A stretch of 64,000 nucleotides of DNA, taken from positions 4,024,204 through 4,088,203 of the forward strand of contig OY282386.1 in the NCBI GenBank assembly GCA_958295945.1, in the 5' to 3' direction. This DNA comes from Candidatus Poribacteria bacterium (lineage in GTDB: Bacteria > Poribacteria > WGA-4E > WGA-3G). Positions within the stretch are counted from its first letter, which is position 1, and every line of letters starts with the position of its first letter. Made by a program: the position numbers and the translations under genes. Shown one piece after another: positions 1-8,278 of the stretch. The notes beneath the pieces are model-generated. The model saw only the letters and a program-made list of their open reading frames with translations, made no database searches and was not told the origin of the DNA.

Positions 1-1163
1 TGCCGATCTGCCAACCGTTGCCGCATTGGATCCAGTGCAAGAATCGTGATGTCAATCCCCAGCCATTGCCGATTGAGCGTATGCGCCGCATCAATCGTTG
101 TACCGCACCCGCAGAATGGATCAAGAACAATATCACCTTCATTACTGGATGCTCTGATTAAACGTTCATAAAGCGCAAGCGGTTTCTGTGTGGGATAGCC
201 AAGGCGTTCCTTAGCATTGCCGGACAAAGGGTTGATATCTGTAACCACATCATGCACTCTACTTCCCTTTGATGTAGATAGGTATCGCTTAAACCCTGGA
301 ACACTACCCTTGGGAGGCCAATAAATTAATCCATTTTCATCTAACACATCTAATTTTTTGTGAACCGAAAGCAATTCATAATTTTCAGGCGGTTTAACGT
401 CTTCGGGCCACGCTTCCCTACGTGGGGTACTCCAATGCCTACCCACTTTGCTCGGATTTATCCCTCGCCACGGTTTACCTGATTCCCCTTCCTGCGTTAC
501 CCCCGGGGCATACAGATCACCAACTCTATAGAGGCCTCTTTCGTCATGATGTCGATAAAACTTCTTTACGTATTCTGGATCGTGTTCTGTATAGATAGGA
601 TTCCATACGGTTTTGCTACTTTTGCTATAGAACAGAATTGTGTCGTGAACCCTGCCATATTGCTTGCCATCATTATGCGCGTTTGTGCGTTGCCAGATAA
701 TCTCATTTCTGAAATGCTCTACGTCAAAGATAGCATCCATCACGCCTTTTAGATAGTGGCTTGCTGTCGGATCGCAGTGCAGATAGATACTCCCCTTTTT
801 GGTAAGGACGCGGTGCATCTCGGCAAGACGCGGTCCCATAAAGGCGAGATATGCACGCATTGCACCACTGTCCCCAGAGACTGCGTTTAGCAACACCATG
901 TCGTATCCCTTCAGACAGGTATTGAGTGCTTTGTAAGTATCATTAGCAATTGCTCGTGATTCTATGTCTGCACGCGCGTGTTGTGCAGTAGTGTCCCAAG
1001 TCCATGTATCGGTAAACGCCTTCTTTTGTGCAAGGGAGTCACCGAGAAATGTGTTATAGTTTCGTCCGCTGTTGAAAGGTGGATCGGTGCAGATTAGGTG
1101 GACGCGTTCATCCTCCATCTCACGTAGTATTTCTAAGTTATCGCCGAAGTAAAGTTTGTTCAT
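1..1163 (-). CDS. site-specific DNA methyltransferase (beta class), partial
   Basis: Transfers a methyl group from S-adenosylmethionine to an adenine N6 or cytosine N4 in a specific DNA site. I read the frame directly from the minus strand. It starts MNKLYFGDNLEIL, has the catalytic TDPPF motif at about residues 26-30, and carries the SAM-binding DPFCGCGTT motif near the end of the visible part. Catalytic motif before SAM motif is the beta-class order. About 387 codons are visible and the C-terminus lies beyond base 1. The start codon shares one base with the stop of the 75-aa gene upstream (TAATG), so the two are probably translationally coupled. A nearby GIY-YIG-like protein suggests a restriction-modification unit. 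The recognition site cannot be read from sequence. Confidence 0.9.
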   Translation of the reverse strand, partial: MNKLYFGDNLEILREMEDERVHLICTDPPFNSGRNYNTFLGDSLAQKKAFTDTWTWDTTAQHARADIESRAIANDTYKALNTCLKGYDMVLLNAVSGDSGAMRAYLAFMGPRLAEMHRVLTKKGSIYLHCDPTASHYLKGVMDAIFDVEHFRNEIIWQRTNAHNDGKQYGRVHDTILFYSKSSKTVWNPIYTEHDPEYVKKFYRHHDERGLYRVGDLYAPGVTQEGESGKPWRGINPSKVGRHWSTPRREAWPEDVKPPENYELLSVHKKLDVLDENGLIYWPPKGSVPGFKRYLSTSKGSRVHDVVTDINPLSGNAKERLGYPTQKPLALYERLIRASSNEGDIVLDPFCGCGTTIDAAHTLNRQWLGIDITILALDPMRQRLADR

Positions 1164-1390
1164 TAGTATCCTTCTAAACTATAGCACGTTTCTCCTGATG
1201 CGATAGCATCTCGAATGTCTGAAAAGAGATTAAATGCTTCCTCAAATTCAGAAAACTCTGCTATAACGCGTTCGGATCCATCTTGAGCAGTTAATACAAG
1301 TTTACATCCTTCAGGATCTTCACCTTTTACACTCAAATTACGATACTGGTTGAAGTTTATAATTTCTAAGTCGTCAGTTACAATGAACAT
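1163..1390 (-). CDS. small conserved-looking protein in methyltransferase operon
   Basis: A 75-residue protein I do not recognise. It is acidic, with no signal peptide or membrane segment. Its second half (EFSEFEEAFNLFSDIRDAI) looks like an amphipathic helix. It lies between the GIY-YIG-like gene and the methyltransferase, all on the minus strand, and its stop codon overlaps the methyltransferase start by one base. That overlap is the main reason to believe it is expressed. It could be a controller, an inhibitor or an accessory subunit of the modification system, but nothing in the sequence decides this. Confidence 0.6.
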   Translation of the reverse strand: MFIVTDDLEIINFNQYRNLSVKGEDPEGCKLVLTAQDGSERVIAEFSEFEEAFNLFSDIRDAIASGETCYSLEGY

Positions 1391-1466
1391 AATAACCCCT
1401 TCATTAATATTATGAGACGCTTTAAGAATAGCACTTTCCTTTCTTTCTGAATATCAGGTTCAGTCA

Positions 1467-2129
1467 CTATAAATTACCAAAATTGCTTTCATACACCGTT
1501 TCAACTTCACTGGGAGATGTAATAAACCATTCCTTACCAGGTGCATCTTGCTTTTGTTTACCTTGTAGTTTCAATATATTTTGTATTGTGCTTTCCATTA
1601 AATTTAACGCGTCTGTTTTGATAATTAGACCAACCTTGGGATATTCGGGAAGTGCAGTGCGTGTTTGTGAAATTATTCTGTTAATAGGGTCATTCATCGC
1701 CTTTCCAATTTTACATGGCCATACTTCTTCGTTCTGCTCTCGCGCGTATCTCTTGTAAATCGGAAAATAGTAAAGGTACACCGAATGTTTACCAGTTCCA
1801 ATGATTTTCTCAGGTTCAAGATCTTCAGCATCTAGATTATTACGCTCAGAATCAACTTTTACGCTATCCTGAGTTGTTGAAAGAATAAGCCAATAACCTT
1901 GACGTGGGTTATCTGCTTGTCCTTCATTTTTCATTCTTGATAGGGCAAGGGTGACTGGGTGGTGAAACCTAGCTCGTGATGACAGCCCATCACGCTCACG
2001 ATGTGTCTGATCTACAACATTCTTTATCTCCTGTATATGAGTAGTTTGTCCTGTATACAACTCTTTTATGAGTTCTTCAGCGATACCTGGTGTGAGATGT
2101 TTCTGAACATGTTGGTATTGATCATTCAT
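1467..2129 (-). CDS. GIY-YIG-like (T5orf172) protein with winged-helix N-terminus
   Basis: Probable DNA-cleaving or DNA-binding protein of 220 residues. Residues 10-82 resemble the winged-helix domain at the N-terminus of Mrr-type restriction enzymes (LALSRMKNEG, then NPRQGYW). Residues 115-205 match the T5orf172 version of the GIY-YIG nuclease fold: a VYLYYFP strand, CKIGKA, an arginine at 151 in the expected catalytic position, a glutamate at 179 and GKEWF at 198-202. It lies upstream of the 75-aa protein and the methyltransferase on the same strand, with a 76-bp gap. A restriction endonuclease role follows from domain pairing and context and is inferred, not shown. Confidence 0.7.
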   Translation of the reverse strand: MNDQYQHVQKHLTPGIAEELIKELYTGQTTHIQEIKNVVDQTHRERDGLSSRARFHHPVTLALSRMKNEGQADNPRQGYWLILSTTQDSVKVDSERNNLDAEDLEPEKIIGTGKHSVYLYYFPIYKRYAREQNEEVWPCKIGKAMNDPINRIISQTRTALPEYPKVGLIIKTDALNLMESTIQNILKLQGKQKQDAPGKEWFITSPSEVETVYESNFGNL

Positions 2130-2171
2130 TAGTATATTTCACAGAATTATTGAAACATTCATAGTAGATAA

Positions 2172-3407
2172 CTACAGATACGGCACAAGCACGTCATCCA
2201 CAGAACGTGTATTTGGAAACCAACCGACAATCTTCCGCAACACTTCGTCAAGCAGAATATCCGGACAAGATGCACCAGCAGTCAAAACGATGTCGACCGA
2301 TTTGCCATCAGGATGTTCAATCGGCAGCCAATCCTCAGTAACATTCACCTCTTTTGCTTCAAGCGATAAATGTCTGATTTTACTCGGACTGAGCAACTCC
2401 GCTGCATCTCTCACAAAATAGGTTGGTAATTTATGTTCACAGAGTTCTACCAAATGACTTGTATTAGATGAGTTATATCCACCCACAACAACTGCAACAT
2501 CACCACCTTCAGCAATTAGTGCAAGCGTTGCATCCTGATTCTCTTTTGTGGCATAGCACAGAGTGTCTTTGGTATCAGCAAAATGTTCAGAAAGATGGTC
2601 CTCGCCATATCTCACACCAATTGCTTGCCGCAACAAATCGGCAATCGCCTGCGTTTCTGTAGCAAGCATTGTCGTCTGGTTGACAACACCGATACGTTTA
2701 AGGTGGACATCTGGGTGGAAACCATTGGAATAACGATCAGCAAACTTTTCAAAGAAAAAGTCGGCATCTGCTTCACCGCGAATCACTTTTGCAAGATCTT
2801 CTGCTTCCGTAAGGTCACGGACAACAACAACTGGTGCTTCTGCTTGTGCATGCGAAAATGTAGCGCGTGTCTCCTCATGATACCGCTTGCCATGCACGAC
2901 AACAGTGTAATCTTGCTTTCCAATTTCTTGGCTCCGCTTCCATACCTTTTCAACAAACGGACACGTTGTATTATAGGATGAAAGTGTCACACCCCGCTCA
3001 TTAAGTTCCTGCTCAACTTCCAACGTCGTGCCGAAGGCAGGGACAATGACAACATCATTAGGCACTAACACATCAAACGGTAGCAACGGTTTCCCTTCAG
3101 TATCAGAAAGAAATTGCACGCCGTGATGTCTTAAATTGTCGTTGACGCGGGGGTTGTGGATTATCTCTGATAGTAGGAATATGCGTTTGTCTGGATTCTC
3201 TTCAAGTGCACGATATGCTATCTCAACAGCATTTTCAACACCATAACAGAATCCGAAGTGGCGTGCGATCTTAAATCGGACAGGTCCAAAATCTAATACG
3301 GAGGGAGATAAGTCTCGTTTACGTGTGTCCATATTCCGCCGCGATGCCTTAACGGTGGAAATAACAGGACTTTCATAAAAGCGGGGTATATTAAATGTAC
3401 GTGGCAT
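2172..3407 (-). CDS. ispH: 4-hydroxy-3-methylbut-2-enyl diphosphate reductase
   Basis: Last enzyme of the MEP isoprenoid pathway. It reduces HMBPP to IPP and DMAPP with a [4Fe-4S] cluster in the cytoplasm. The three cluster cysteines are visible in HFGFCYGV, TTCPFVEKV and GASCPDILL. GGYNSSNTSHLVELCE is the typical substrate-pocket segment. At 411 residues it is the long form, seen in cyanobacteria and plastids, rather than the roughly 310-residue E. coli form. The extra residues are an N-terminal extension of about 45 and internal insertions. It starts 24 bp after rpmH on the same strand and probably shares its promoter. Confidence 0.96.
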   Translation of the reverse strand: MPRTFNIPRFYESPVISTVKASRRNMDTRKRDLSPSVLDFGPVRFKIARHFGFCYGVENAVEIAYRALEENPDKRIFLLSEIIHNPRVNDNLRHHGVQFLSDTEGKPLLPFDVLVPNDVVIVPAFGTTLEVEQELNERGVTLSSYNTTCPFVEKVWKRSQEIGKQDYTVVVHGKRYHEETRATFSHAQAEAPVVVVRDLTEAEDLAKVIRGEADADFFFEKFADRYSNGFHPDVHLKRIGVVNQTTMLATETQAIADLLRQAIGVRYGEDHLSEHFADTKDTLCYATKENQDATLALIAEGGDVAVVVGGYNSSNTSHLVELCEHKLPTYFVRDAAELLSPSKIRHLSLEAKEVNVTEDWLPIEHPDGKSVDIVLTAGASCPDILLDEVLRKIVGWFPNTRSVDDVLVPYL

Positions 3408-3431
3408 CTTTCAAAATGTATGTTGTCTTCG

Positions 3432-3566
3432 TTATGCACTGAGAACTTTTCTACCCTTTGCCCTGCGACGTGCAAGCGTCTTTCTGCCGTGGCGGGTAGA
3501 CATACGTTTACGAAATCCGAGTTTGTTTTTTCTTTTTCGCCTATGTGGCTGATACGTACGTTTCAT
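3432..3566 (-). CDS. rpmH: 50S ribosomal protein L34
   Basis: A 44-residue, very basic ribosomal protein of the large subunit. The minus strand reads [18 protein letters not shown] and then [20 protein letters not shown], the complete family signature from first to last residue. A promoter with TTGACA and TATCCT boxes lies about 60-90 bp upstream. In most bacteria rnpA (RNase P protein) follows rpmH. Here ispH follows, and rnpA is not in the window. Confidence 0.97.
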   Translation of the reverse strand: MKRTYQPHRRKRKNKLGFRKRMSTRHGRKTLARRRAKGRKVLSA

Positions 3567-3627
3567 AACAATTCCTTTCTATTTCTTACCTTATAATGCG
3601 TGCAGTTTTCGCTTTTCTATAATAAAA

Positions 3628-3656
3628 AGGATACACGATTTTTGCTAAATTGTCAA
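3628..3656 (-). promoter_or_regulatory. sigma-70 type promoter of rpmH-ispH
   Basis: On the minus strand TTGACA (3656-3651) is followed after exactly 17 bp by TATCCT (3633-3628). This gives a leader of about 55 nt before the rpmH start. It points away from the promoter at 3684-3712. Confidence 0.7.
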
Positions 3657-3683
3657 ATATTTATAAGAAATCAAAATTAAAAT

Positions 3684-3712
3684 TTGACATCGTTTTGTTG
3701 ATATAGTATAAT
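3684..3712 (+). promoter_or_regulatory. consensus sigma-70 promoter for haem island
   Basis: TTGACA at 3684-3689 and TATAAT at 3707-3712 with a 17-bp spacer match the housekeeping consensus perfectly. The Fur-like box begins about 45 bp downstream of the likely transcription start. It faces the monooxygenase and TonB receptor genes. Confidence 0.8.
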
Positions 3713-3765
3713 GTCAATGTGGTATTAGAAATTGCAAGTTGTTCGTTTTTAATCCGTATAAATAT

Positions 3766-3784
3766 GATAATGAGATTCACTATC
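3766..3784 (+). promoter_or_regulatory. Fur-box-like operator
   Basis: The 19-bp segment matches the classical Fur box (GATAATGATAATCATTATC) at 16 of 19 positions. It lies in a longer inverted repeat with TATGATAATGA and TCACTATCATA arms around three bases. It sits between a consensus promoter and the first haem gene, where iron-loaded Fur would block transcription. Confidence 0.75.
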
Positions 3785-3934
3785 ATAATGTTGTGGGTTA
3801 ATCAACTTCCTCCTTAGGATAATATCGCAATGGAACATCCGAGCGTAGCAATTTACTCTTCGGGTGTTCCAATAGTAAGATGGAATAGTTTTAACGAATA
3901 TGTTAATCGTATAAATAGCATTAAGGAGCGGTTC

Positions 3935-4291
3935 ATGATTACTGTTGCCAATAGAATCTACGTTTCAGCAGAATATAGTGATGAATTTGAGGAGAGGTTT
4001 CGAAATAGAGCTCGTCTTGTGGATGGAATGCCAGGGTTTGTCTCAAATCAGGTTCTACGACCTGTGAATGACGGTGATCCATACATTGTATTTACACTTT
4101 GGGAATCACGGAAGGATTTTGAAAATTGGGTAGATTCCGAAGAATTTCGTAAAGGACATGCCCAATCTGGTACATTACCTAAAGAAGCGTTTACACAATC
4201 CAATAAACTTGAACTCCATGAGGTATTTCAAGATTCCGCCCGACCAGAGTTAAAGGATGAACCGCGAGGTGGACCTTTCAAGGTGCACTAA
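3935..4291 (+). CDS. antibiotic-biosynthesis-monooxygenase fold protein, likely haem-degrading (IsdG-like)
   Basis: A small cytoplasmic protein of the dimeric alpha/beta ABM fold used by IsdG/HmoB-type haem oxygenases. I chose ATG 3935 because AAGGAG lies six bases upstream. The longer open frame to 3830 has no ribosome site. From this start the protein is 118 residues: MITVANRIYV is the first strand, PGFVSNQVLRP the second, PYIVFTLWESRKDFENWV the typical third strand with its W-E-S turn and helix, and HAQSG follows. It is the first gene after the Fur-like box and precedes a TonB receptor, which supports haem as substrate. Release of iron from haem is inferred from family and context. Confidence 0.75.
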   Translation: MITVANRIYVSAEYSDEFEERFRNRARLVDGMPGFVSNQVLRPVNDGDPYIVFTLWESRKDFENWVDSEEFRKGHAQSGTLPKEAFTQSNKLELHEVFQDSARPELKDEPRGGPFKVH

Positions 4292-4460
4292 AAAACAGCA
4301 GAAAAAGCGTCATTAGAAAAGGGTTTGCTCCCAACTGCCAATTGTAAGCTACAACCCATACTTCTAATAGAATCAATAAATAATTCGCGAATCAACCGCT
4401 TTTAGGTCTTGCGTTTTATCGCACATGTCGCCTTTTCTGCATTTATAAGGATACGTTAAA

Positions 4461-4488
4461 ACCTAATATTTGTCAAGCAAATTTAGGT
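4461..4488 (+). other. hairpin in leader before TonB receptor
   Basis: The 219-bp gap between the monooxygenase and the receptor holds a near-perfect hairpin. ACCTAATATTTG pairs with CAAATTTAGGT around TCAAG with one bulged base. It lies about 10 bp upstream of the AAGGAG ribosome site of the receptor gene. No T-run follows, so it does not look like a terminator. It may influence translation or RNA stability. Confidence 0.4.
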
Positions 4489-4510
4489 GTGATTTGTCAA
4501 GGAGAACAAT

Positions 4511-6448
4511 ATGGTTGTCAATTGGACAAAATGGATTTATTTGATATTGCTGCTGTGGCTGTTACCTGCAATACCAGGCAACGCGGAAGATAGGAAACCT
4601 ACAGTGCATTTAGACGCTATTGTTGTCACTGCTACAAGGACACAGCACAGATTAATTGATACACCCGTTATTACTGATTTGATTACACGTGAGGAAATAG
4701 AGGCAACGGGTGCTGAAAATATTGGTGAAGTTCTTGAGAATAAAGCTGGGGTCATTGTTCACCGCGATGGCCACGGTGATGGTGTGCAACTTCAAGGTCT
4801 TGATTCAGAATATGTCTTGATTCTTGTGGACGGTGAACCACAAATAGGCAGAATTGCTGGCAAACTTGATATGGCGCGTATGGCTGTTGAAAACGTGGAG
4901 CGAATAGAAATCGTCAAAGGTGCGACATCTTCTCTTTTCGGTAACGCAGCACTCGCTGGTGTCATCAACATTATTACACGGAAAGCCGCATCTCCCTTTT
5001 CTGTCAACTTTTCTCAGAATATTGAACAACACAACACTTATGATAGCAGAGGTGCTGTTGAACTACACAGAGGTAGGCTCAATTCGCTATTAACATTGAG
5101 TGTTAATAGCCGAAATCCGATCGATTTGAATTCATCAGACCTCACAACTACAATTGATGGTTATGCCAATTTAACAGGTTCTGCGCGGACAGCGTATCAA
5201 CTAACTTCAGCAACAAATCTGCTATTCTCAGGTCAATACTTCACACAAGATCAAGAAGGTATCAGTGAAAGTGGGGGTATTGTCTATGATCGACTCGGTG
5301 AGATAGAAAATTTCAGCGGGAGTCTGGGTATAGAACATGATTTCAACCTTGAAAACTTACGAAGGATATCACCTACGCAGTTGACAGGGAAACTCTATGT
5401 TACACGATATGACGATGAATCTACAGTTATCAACAGAGATAATAAAGAAACAAGTTCACACAATTTGAATATCCAGGACCTTCTCAAAGGAGAAATTCAG
5501 TTTGACGCAACAATATGGGAAAAACACGAATTTACCATGGGGAGTGAGATAACACTTGAAAATCTCCAATCTCAACGTATTGAAGGTGGAGACCGTGGAC
5601 TTTACACGGCTTCTCTCTTTATACAGAATGAGTTTCGTCCTATTCCATCGTTTGCTTTGGTCATTGGTGGTCGTTTAGACAATCATTCCGAATTCGGTAC
5701 TCATTTCAGTCCAAAATTGAGTTCCCTCTATAGTGTGACAAATGATTTGCGATTACGTGCTTCGTACGGACAAGGTTTTCGTGCTCCCGACTTTAAGAAC
5801 CTATATCTTAACTTCAGTAATGTCACCTCTGGTTACCAAGTGTTGGGTAATCCTAATCTTCAACCTGAATCATCCCATAACTGGAACCTTGGAATAGAAT
5901 ATCAAGTTACTGATACCTTACTCGGTAGAATTCACCTATATCGCAACGACTTGTTAAATTTGATAGACGCAGAACGTATTGGGCAGAGTGCAGCCGGTGG
6001 AAGCAAGTTTGAATATCAAAACATCAATGAAGCGTTCACAGAAGGAGCCGATATAGAGGTAGTGATTGGCAGTTATGGAGGATTTACTTCAGCTGTGGGT
6101 TATGCATTTCTTAGATGCGCAGATAAGACAACAGGACTACAATTATTAAACCGTTCGACACATAACGGCTCACTCAAGTTTGCATACCTACATCAGAATA
6201 GTGGTTTTCAAGTTGATCTGCGTGGTCGATACGCAAGTAAATGGGGATTGTATGACGACGGTGATAAAGTCCTTGAACCTGAAGAACTTGCATCCAGTTA
6301 TTGGATATGGAACATACGACTGTCAAAAACACTCTTCAAATCGCTTAAAGCCTCAATTGGATGTAACAATTTAACTGATTTTAAAATACCAAGATATTAC
6401 ACGTTTTTTGGTCGTTCATTTTACGGTGGCTTGTCCTTGGCATATTAG
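4511..6448 (+). CDS. TonB-dependent outer-membrane receptor, haem/haemoprotein type
   Basis: A 645-residue outer-membrane beta-barrel that would take up haem using TonB energy. It has a signal peptide (residues 1 to about 25), a TonB-box-like start LDAIVVTATRT and a plug domain (about 40-155) with VERIEIVKGATSSLFG and GVINIITRK. The barrel carries the FRAP and NPNLQPE motifs of haem receptors at about 420-450 and ends in an aromatic residue (SLAY). Odd point: no histidine lies between FRAP and NPNL, where HemR and HmuR have their haem ligand. The ribosome site AAGGAG is at about 4499. The neighbouring HmuY-like genes and ABC importer support haem as substrate. A different siderophore is possible. 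Confidence 0.9.
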   Translation: MVVNWTKWIYLILLLWLLPAIPGNAEDRKPTVHLDAIVVTATRTQHRLIDTPVITDLITREEIEATGAENIGEVLENKAGVIVHRDGHGDGVQLQGLDSEYVLILVDGEPQIGRIAGKLDMARMAVENVERIEIVKGATSSLFGNAALAGVINIITRKAASPFSVNFSQNIEQHNTYDSRGAVELHRGRLNSLLTLSVNSRNPIDLNSSDLTTTIDGYANLTGSARTAYQLTSATNLLFSGQYFTQDQEGISESGGIVYDRLGEIENFSGSLGIEHDFNLENLRRISPTQLTGKLYVTRYDDESTVINRDNKETSSHNLNIQDLLKGEIQFDATIWEKHEFTMGSEITLENLQSQRIEGGDRGLYTASLFIQNEFRPIPSFALVIGGRLDNHSEFGTHFSPKLSSLYSVTNDLRLRASYGQGFRAPDFKNLYLNFSNVTSGYQVLGNPNLQPESSHNWNLGIEYQVTDTLLGRIHLYRNDLLNLIDAERIGQSAAGGSKFEYQNINEAFTEGADIEVVIGSYGGFTSAVGYAFLRCADKTTGLQLLNRSTHNGSLKFAYLHQNSGFQVDLRGRYASKWGLYDDGDKVLEPEELASSYWIWNIRLSKTLFKSLKASIGCNNLTDFKIPRYYTFFGRSFYGGLSLAY

Positions 6449-6490
6449 CATCATAGGGTAAGAGCTACTATAGTTACTAAAGGATTATGT

Positions 6491-6509
6491 AATTCTCATA
6501 ATCATTATT
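6491..6509 (+). promoter_or_regulatory. second Fur-box-like site before hmuY-like gene
   Basis: This 19-bp segment matches the classical Fur box at 14 of 19 positions, with the right half CATAATCATTATT nearly intact. It lies 39 bp before the first hmuY-like gene. It suggests separate iron control of the downstream part of the island. Confidence 0.5.
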
Positions 6510-6547
6510 ACAATTAACTACATTAAATTATTGAAAGGAGTTATCTG

Positions 6548-7192
6548 ATGAAAAGTTTCATGTGCTTACACAACCTAATTATTGGCACTATAATACTCTT
6601 CGTCGTAACAATCAGCATCACAGTTCTCACTGTGTATGCTGATCTTCATCATAATACTCTCACGGTCGATGCAACTGACCGTGAGAGTTGGGTTTATGTC
6701 AACCTACTTGAAGGTGGCATAGTTGACATCAAAGATGCTGCAACATCTCTTGAGTGGGACCTGGGTTTTCAGCGTACCGCAGTAATCACAAATGGTGGTA
6801 ACAGTGGTCCTGGAGATGCAGAGGTGCTGGTAGTGGAGGATTTTGATTTTGAAGATATCCTTGAAGCACCCGAGGGAGAGTACATTTCAGATACTGAACA
6901 AATTGCCACCATAGCCCGTGGTGATGGGTGGTACACCTATACGGGACCGCCAAATCATTGGATATTGCCAAATGCAAGAGTCTACATCTTGCGGACTGCA
7001 ATTGGTGATTATGCAAAATTACGTTTTATGGGCTACTATGAAAACAACGAAACTAAAGAAGGTTCAGGGAACATCAGCATTGAATATGTTCTCCAAGATG
7101 ATGGCACTCGTAACTTCACATCTGATCCTACTGATGTCGTTGCGCGAGAGAAATTGGTAACAACTTGGGCAGAGATCAAACAGTCAAGATAA
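6548..7192 (+). CDS. HmuY-family haem-binding protein (copy 1)
   Basis: A 214-residue exported protein related to HmuY of Porphyromonas, which captures haem outside the cell and passes it to the TonB receptor. Residues 10-32 form a signal peptide or membrane anchor. The family core is visible: WDLGFQRTAVITNGGNSG (about 75-92), a WYTYTGPPNHWI segment (about 125-136) and the C-terminal strands YAKLRFMGYYE and SGNISIEYV. There is no lipobox, unlike copy 2, so it may be secreted or anchored by its N-terminus. The start has a GAAAGGAG ribosome site. It lies directly after the receptor gene, as hmuR and hmuY do in Bacteroidota. Confidence 0.85.
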   Translation: MKSFMCLHNLIIGTIILFVVTISITVLTVYADLHHNTLTVDATDRESWVYVNLLEGGIVDIKDAATSLEWDLGFQRTAVITNGGNSGPGDAEVLVVEDFDFEDILEAPEGEYISDTEQIATIARGDGWYTYTGPPNHWILPNARVYILRTAIGDYAKLRFMGYYENNETKEGSGNISIEYVLQDDGTRNFTSDPTDVVAREKLVTTWAEIKQSR

Positions 7193-7226
7193 GCAGATAC
7201 GTATACCGTGTCTTAAGGAGAAAAAA

Positions 7227-7457
7227 ATGGGTCTCAAAACCGACTTTTTGTCACAATCTGATATATGTGCCATCTACAAATGTCTTGATGGACACATCCA
7301 TGTTAAATATCGTGCTCTGGACATAACAATGGATCCAGAAGAATTCTTCCAAGTTGCTGAGGTCTTCACTGATGCATTAGATAGTCTGCGGAAGGTTGCC
7401 GAACGAGCAGACGAGAAAATCAATTTAAGAGATCTTAGTGTAACCTTGAAGGCTTAG
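7227..7457 (+). CDS. small protein between the two hmuY-like genes
   Basis: A 76-residue soluble protein I do not recognise. It starts after a clear AAGGAG ribosome site six bases upstream, which supports expression. It has one short beta-rich segment (HIHVKYRALDITM) and a long predicted helix (EEFFQVAEVFTDALDSLRKVAERA). No cysteine pair or histidine cluster marks a metal site. It lies 34 bp after copy 1 and 51 bp before copy 2 of the HmuY-like genes. A role in haem handling is therefore a guess from position only. Confidence 0.7.
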   Translation: MGLKTDFLSQSDICAIYKCLDGHIHVKYRALDITMDPEEFFQVAEVFTDALDSLRKVAERADEKINLRDLSVTLKA

Positions 7458-7469
7458 AAATTACATGAT

Positions 7470-7489
7470 GCGCGCCTGTAGAGGCGCGC
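7470..7489 (+). other. GC-rich intra-operon hairpin
   Basis: GCGCGCCT and AGGCGCGC form a perfect 8-bp stem around GTAG, in otherwise AT-rich sequence. No run of T follows, so it is unlikely to end transcription fully. It may stabilise the upstream mRNA or partly attenuate the second hmuY-like gene. Confidence 0.5.
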
Positions 7490-7508
7490 TTGAAACAGGA
7501 GCATTACT

Positions 7509-8177
7509 ATGATCAAAGTTAGAGATTACATCAATTGGCACATTGTTATCTGGTTTATGTTGTTCATCAGCGTATTTGTCTTTTTTGGTTGTGGTTCCTC
7601 TGATGATGAAAACCCAGAGTCTCCACTTATAGAATCAGAAACTGCAGATGTATCGTCTGATAATATTGAACAGAATAACGATACTGTTAGTTTGGAAGCT
7701 TATACGTTTACAATAGATGCTACGAATAATGAGGAGTGGAGTTACTTCTCTTTTGAAACAGGTGATGTTGTTGATGTTGTGGATGCAATCAACTCAGATG
7801 CGTGGGATATCGGATTTCAGCGAACACAAGTTAAACTGAATGGAGGTATCAGCGGACCAGGAAAGGGAAGTGCCATTATGCTTACAGACACAACTCTTGA
7901 AGGCGTTACTGTTGCGCCAGAAAACGGGTATCTCATGGATTCAGAAGATACACTTGCAATAGTTCCGCAAAGCGAAAAAGGATGGTACATCTATACAGGT
8001 CCGCCAACACATTGGATCATACCTATCGAAGACCGAGTGTTCGTCATGACAGCTGCAGATGGATCTTATGCTAAAATCAGATTTTTAGGTTATTATAAGG
8101 ATAACGAAAACAAACAGGATAGTGGATTTGTTACGTTTGAGTATGTTCACCAACCTGATGGAAGTCGAAATTTTTAA
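7509..8177 (+). CDS. HmuY-family haem-binding lipoprotein (copy 2)
   Basis: A 222-residue lipoprotein paralogous to the protein at 6548-7192. The signal peptide ends in a lipobox (VFFGC, cysteine at 28), so it should be lipid-anchored in a membrane. An acidic, serine-rich linker follows (about 30-65). The HmuY core repeats the motifs of copy 1: WDIGFQRTQVKLNGG, GWYIYTGPPTHWI and YAKIRFLGYYKD, ending FVTFEYVHQPDGSRNF. Two HmuY-like proteins in one island suggests a relay, for example one released and one surface-anchored. This is inferred from the different anchors. Confidence 0.85.
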   Translation: MIKVRDYINWHIVIWFMLFISVFVFFGCGSSDDENPESPLIESETADVSSDNIEQNNDTVSLEAYTFTIDATNNEEWSYFSFETGDVVDVVDAINSDAWDIGFQRTQVKLNGGISGPGKGSAIMLTDTTLEGVTVAPENGYLMDSEDTLAIVPQSEKGWYIYTGPPTHWIIPIEDRVFVMTAADGSYAKIRFLGYYKDNENKQDSGFVTFEYVHQPDGSRNF

Positions 8178-8278
8178 TTTTCTACTTTGCCTTATTATGT
8201 CTCATAGGGTTAGTTAACTACAATCCGTTTCAATCGTCTATACAGAACAACTGAACACTGAGTTCATGAGACGTTGGA

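Noticed and set aside
3830-3934. Extended start of the IsdG-like protein
   Set aside because: No ribosome site precedes ATG 3830, whereas AAGGAG precedes ATG 3935 and the family fold begins there.
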